From: UBA1447 sp002329225
GTDB lineage: Bacteria; Bacillota; Clostridia; Oscillospirales; Acutalibacteraceae
Direction: 5' to 3'
Length of the DNA: 64,000 nucleotides
NCBI GenBank assembly: GCA_050946835.1
Contig: JBMNVN010000002.1
Span: 62,001-126,000 of the forward strand
The notes under the pieces are model-generated. The model had not been told where the DNA came from and ran no database searches. It saw only the letters and a list, made by a program, of their open reading frames with translations. The position numbers were made by a program, and so were the translations under genes. Below, piece after piece: positions 61,417 to 64,000 of the stretch. Numbering within the stretch: the stretch's first letter is position 1; the number at the start of each line of letters is the position of its first letter.

Positions 61417-62428
61417 TACACTTAAGGATTTATGTTCCCTATACGGCGGTTCCGGCCGGGAAGAAAATGTCAGGGAGTATATAATTGAGCAAATTAAGGA
61501 TTTTGCCCGATATTCCGTTGACCCTTTGGGAAATATAATTGCATTCAAAAAAGGTGCAAATACGCCTGAAAATAAGGTTATGCTGGCAGCCCACATGGAT
61601 GAGGTCGGTTTTATTGTTAATTATATTACCGAAAAGGGTTTTTTGAAATTTACAAGTGTGGGCGGAGTGGATCCTGCGGTAATTTGCGGAAAGCCGGTTT
61701 TTGTCGGCTCCAACCGCATTGCCGGCGCTGTAGGAATGAAGCCCGTACATCTGCTTAAAAGCGATGAAAAAGACAAACTGCCCGGTATAGATGAAATGTA
61801 TATTGATATAGGCGCCAATGATGCCGATGAAGCAAAACAGCTTATTAGTTTAGGCGACAGGGTTTATTTTGAGTCCGGGTTTTATAAATTCGGTGACGGG
61901 TTTATTAAAGCAAGAGCCCTTGATGACAGGGCGGGCTGTGCCGTCCTTATTGACCTTATTAAATCCGAGCCGAGTTATGATTTATGGTTTGCATTTACCG
62001 TTCAAGAGGAAGTCGGTCTGCGGGGTGCAAAGACTGCCGCTTATTCCATAGCTCCCGATTACGCTATTGTGGTTGAGGCCACAACGGCTGCCGATATATC
62101 CGGAGTAACGGGTGAAAAAAGGGTATGTGAGTTGGGCAAGGGCGCTGTGGTTTCATATATGGATAATGGAACTGTTTATAATATGGATTTATATAACAGG
62201 GCTTTTGAATTAGCTCAAAAGAACAATATTAAAGTTCAGCCTAAAACGCGAGTCGCAGGCGGAAATGATGCGGGTGCCATACATACAAGTCGTGGAGGAG
62301 TAAAAACATTGTCAATTTCTTTACCCTGCAGGTATCTCCATTCACCCTCGTGTGTAATAAAAGAGGAAGATTTGAAGGATGTCAGGCAACTGACGAAGTT
62401 AACTGCGGAGAGCTTTGCCAATGATTAA
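61409..62428 (+). CDS. M42-family aminopeptidase, second copy
   Basis: A 339-residue M42 paralog. Motifs: AAHMDEVGFIVN, ALDDRAGCAVLI, the base Glu in TVQEEVGLRGAKT, VVEATTA and the His in CRYLHSPS. The two paralogs are far apart in sequence, so this is an old duplication and may form a hetero-complex. ATG 61409 lies inside the end of the first copy; its stop overlaps the next gene. Confidence 0.88.
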   Translation: MNNTLKDLCSLYGGSGREENVREYIIEQIKDFARYSVDPLGNIIAFKKGANTPENKVMLAAHMDEVGFIVNYITEKGFLKFTSVGGVDPAVICGKPVFVGSNRIAGAVGMKPVHLLKSDEKDKLPGIDEMYIDIGANDADEAKQLISLGDRVYFESGFYKFGDGFIKARALDDRAGCAVLIDLIKSEPSYDLWFAFTVQEEVGLRGAKTAAYSIAPDYAIVVEATTAADISGVTGEKRVCELGKGAVVSYMDNGTVYNMDLYNRAFELAQKNNIKVQPKTRVAGGNDAGAIHTSRGGVKTLSISLPCRYLHSPSCVIKEEDLKDVRQLTKLTAESFAND

Positions 62429-63179
62429 ATTGCTTGACGGTCCAAGCGAGGAACTTGCCGGGTTTTGCAGACGGGATGTCTTCGGTACTCGCATCAGCGG
62501 ATATTTTGAAACCTATGGAACGTCTGAATCTTTTGCCTGTTTCTACATGCAAAAACAAAAGGGAAACGTAACTGCGGCATTAAGCAAAATAGATTCTTCA
62601 ATCACACTATCTGCTTCCCCAAATGCCGATTTTGAAGAATTGTCAAACTTCCTGAAGGTAATCGGTTTTGCCGCATTGACCTGCGATTCTGACTTTCAAG
62701 GAATAACAGGCTTAAGTCCGGAAAGAACAGGCAATATTGTGTGTTTTAATGCACGGAAGTCAATAAACGCTTCACGCGGCATTGAGATATCATCAGATAT
62801 TGAACTTGCACAAATCTATAATATTTTGCTTGATGCCGGGTTCTATTTGCCGCAGGATAGGGGAGTCTGGCTTTCGGATGCAGGAGCACGGTTCAATAAA
62901 GGGTTGGCCTCGGCCTGCACAGTATTCTCAGATAAAGTCCCGGTAGCTTGTGCTATGATTTTATTTGAGACTGCTTCTGCCGGTCTTATAGGCGCAGTGG
63001 CAACCCTTCCGGAACATAGGGGCAAAGGGTATGCCGGAGCTTTGGTTACCGCACTTGCCCGTCAATTAAATACTAAGGGCAAAAGAGCGGATTTGATGTG
63101 TGAAGAAAAACTTACGCAGTTTTATAATAATTTGGGTTTTGAAAAAACCGGAGCCTGGGCTCAGATAAAAGGAAGGTAA
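62421..63179 (+). CDS. GNAT-family acetyltransferase
   Basis: A 252-residue protein. The C-terminal GNAT domain (about residues 160-250) has the acetyl-CoA motif ATLPEHRGKGYAGALVTALARQL and ends YNNLGFEKTGAWAQIKGR; the N-terminal 150 residues are less clear. Substrate unknown. ATG 62421 overlaps the end of the second M42 gene by eight bases, suggesting coupled translation. Confidence 0.82.
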   Translation: MIKLLDGPSEELAGFCRRDVFGTRISGYFETYGTSESFACFYMQKQKGNVTAALSKIDSSITLSASPNADFEELSNFLKVIGFAALTCDSDFQGITGLSPERTGNIVCFNARKSINASRGIEISSDIELAQIYNILLDAGFYLPQDRGVWLSDAGARFNKGLASACTVFSDKVPVACAMILFETASAGLIGAVATLPEHRGKGYAGALVTALARQLNTKGKRADLMCEEKLTQFYNNLGFEKTGAWAQIKGR

Positions 63180-63184
63180 ACAGT

Positions 63185-64000
63185 TTGCTGCCAAAAATTT
63201 TTAAAGTAGACGATGTAATTCTCGAAAAGTCGAGAGCGGCTATAGAAAAAACGAAACCATATTTCGATGTCATTGAAGAGATTACGGAACACAATCAGCT
63301 TAAGGTTCTTGCCTCATTTATTGAAAACGGGGTAAGCGAAAGTCATTTTACCGCCACTACCGGTTACGGCTATGGCGACAGAGGAAGGGATACTCTGGAC
63401 AAGGTTGTGGCTCAGGCTTTTTCAGCCGAAGATGCTCTGGTGCGCCACAGTTTTGCCAGCGGCACCCACACAATAGGAGTGGCTCTGTTCGGACTCCTGC
63501 GCCCGGGGGACACCATGTTATGTGTTACCGGCGCCCCTTATGATACCCTTCACCCGGTAATAGGCATAAAAGGAGAAAAACAAGGTTCTCTCATAGATTT
63601 CGGCGTGAGTTATGAGCAGGTTGACTTAAATGAAGACGGCAAGCCGGATCTTCCCGCCATACGTGAAGCTTTAACAGGCAGGGATATACGCATGGTGTAT
63701 ATACAGCGTTCCCGCGGCTACTCATTACGTCCCACTCTCTCTGTTGAAGAGATCGGGGAGATTGTAAGACTTGTGCGTTCCTGCAGCAAAGCCGTCGTTA
63801 TGGTTGACAACTGTTACGGTGAGTTTGTTCAAAAGCTTGAACCTACCGATTTCGGAGCCGATATAATTGTTGGTTCTCTTATTAAGAATCCCGGCGGCGC
63901 CATAGCCAAAAACGGAGGTTATATAGCCGGCAGGTTAGACCTTGTGGAACTCTGCTCTTACCGTATGACCGTTCCCGGTTTAGGACGGGAAATCGGAGCT
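63185..64000 (+). CDS. Methionine-gamma-lyase-family PLP protein (YnbB-like), 3' end outside window
   Basis: At least 272 residues; the gene runs off the end. It is PLP-dependent aminotransferase-fold, family PF06838 (also called aluminium-resistance protein). FASGTHTIGVALFGLLRPGD is typical, and the PLP lysine is in GSLIKNPGGAIAKNGGYIAG. The start is probably the TTG at 63185, five bases after the GNAT stop. Reaction not settled; C-S lyase activity is only implied by name. Confidence 0.85.
   Translation, partial: MLPKIFKVDDVILEKSRAAIEKTKPYFDVIEEITEHNQLKVLASFIENGVSESHFTATTGYGYGDRGRDTLDKVVAQAFSAEDALVRHSFASGTHTIGVALFGLLRPGDTMLCVTGAPYDTLHPVIGIKGEKQGSLIDFGVSYEQVDLNEDGKPDLPAIREALTGRDIRMVYIQRSRGYSLRPTLSVEEIGEIVRLVRSCSKAVVMVDNCYGEFVQKLEPTDFGADIIVGSLIKNPGGAIAKNGGYIAGRLDLVELCSYRMTVPGLGREIGA

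Noticed and set aside
1..64000. CRISPR array, rRNA, transposase or toxin-antitoxin pair
   Set aside because: I scanned for short regular repeats, transposase motifs and small paired genes and found none.

Overview
The window reads as an ordinary chromosomal segment of an anaerobic Firmicute of class Clostridia, most likely an Oscillospirales/Ruminococcaceae-type gut or rumen bacterium. This is inferred from gene content (DUF512, YceD/DUF177, ASKHA-ferredoxin protein, DUF5711-like and DUF5696-like proteins, TM2 protein, a ClpE-type ATPase, a type I dockerin protein), from strong GGAGG ribosome binding sites, from frequent TTG starts and from consensus sigma-70/sigma-A promoters. No phage, transposon, plasmid origin, rRNA or CRISPR array was seen.

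Layout. (1) 1-8.4 kb: nucleoside salvage (end of deoC, deoB, cdd, pdp), then a glycoside-hydrolase-like protein and two tandem, nearly identical GH30 glycosidases. (2) 8.4-12.7 kb: acetate kinase facing away from xylA-xylB, with the two promoters sharing one -10 region. (3) 12.8-16.8 kb: tmcAL, a ferredoxin/ASKHA protein, and mtaB on the other strand. (4) 17-35.4 kb: a long collinear housekeeping block: pgi, a small P-loop protein, yceD-rpmF, DUF512 radical SAM, der-ruvC-ruvA-ruvB-glmM, an RlmI-like methyltransferase, ecfA1-ecfA2-ecfT-truA, a DUF5711-like membrane protein, cvpA, pgsA and a ClpE-type ATPase with an N-terminal zinc finger. (5) 35.4-42.6 kb: a CmpB-type membrane protein, an HD-domain protein and tRNA-Ser on the minus strand, then a secreted 1051-residue dockerin protein and two sugar-phosphate isomerase/epimerase-like genes. 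(6) 42.7-47 kb: tRNA(CAU), tRNA-Trp, a zinc-ribbon/TM2 protein, and a lysine/aspartate-family operon on the minus strand (asd-dapA-dapB plus a stand-alone aspartokinase-type ACT protein). (7) 47-54.4 kb: queA, an XRE regulator on the opposite strand, tgt and yajC, then a secreted metallophosphoesterase and a DUF5696-like lipoprotein. (8) 54.4-64 kb: metA (probably acetyl-CoA type), tRNA-Lys, a HAD phosphatase, a D-2-hydroxyacid dehydrogenase, a patatin lipase, then galK, two M42 aminopeptidases, a GNAT protein and the start of a methionine-gamma-lyase-family gene that runs off the window.

How it fits together. The carbon side points to plant or mucin polysaccharide use: secreted GH30 enzymes, xylose isomerase and xylulokinase, galactokinase, acetate production through AckA, and a dockerin protein that implies a cohesin scaffold elsewhere in the genome. 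The rest is core translation, DNA repair, envelope and amino acid metabolism. No overtly new defence or mobile system is visible. The best leads are the dockerin protein with its unknown body, the separate aspartokinase regulatory domain with a palindrome over the asd promoter, the mosaic GH30 duplication, the overlapping ackA/xylA promoters, and the XRE regulator wedged between queA and tgt.
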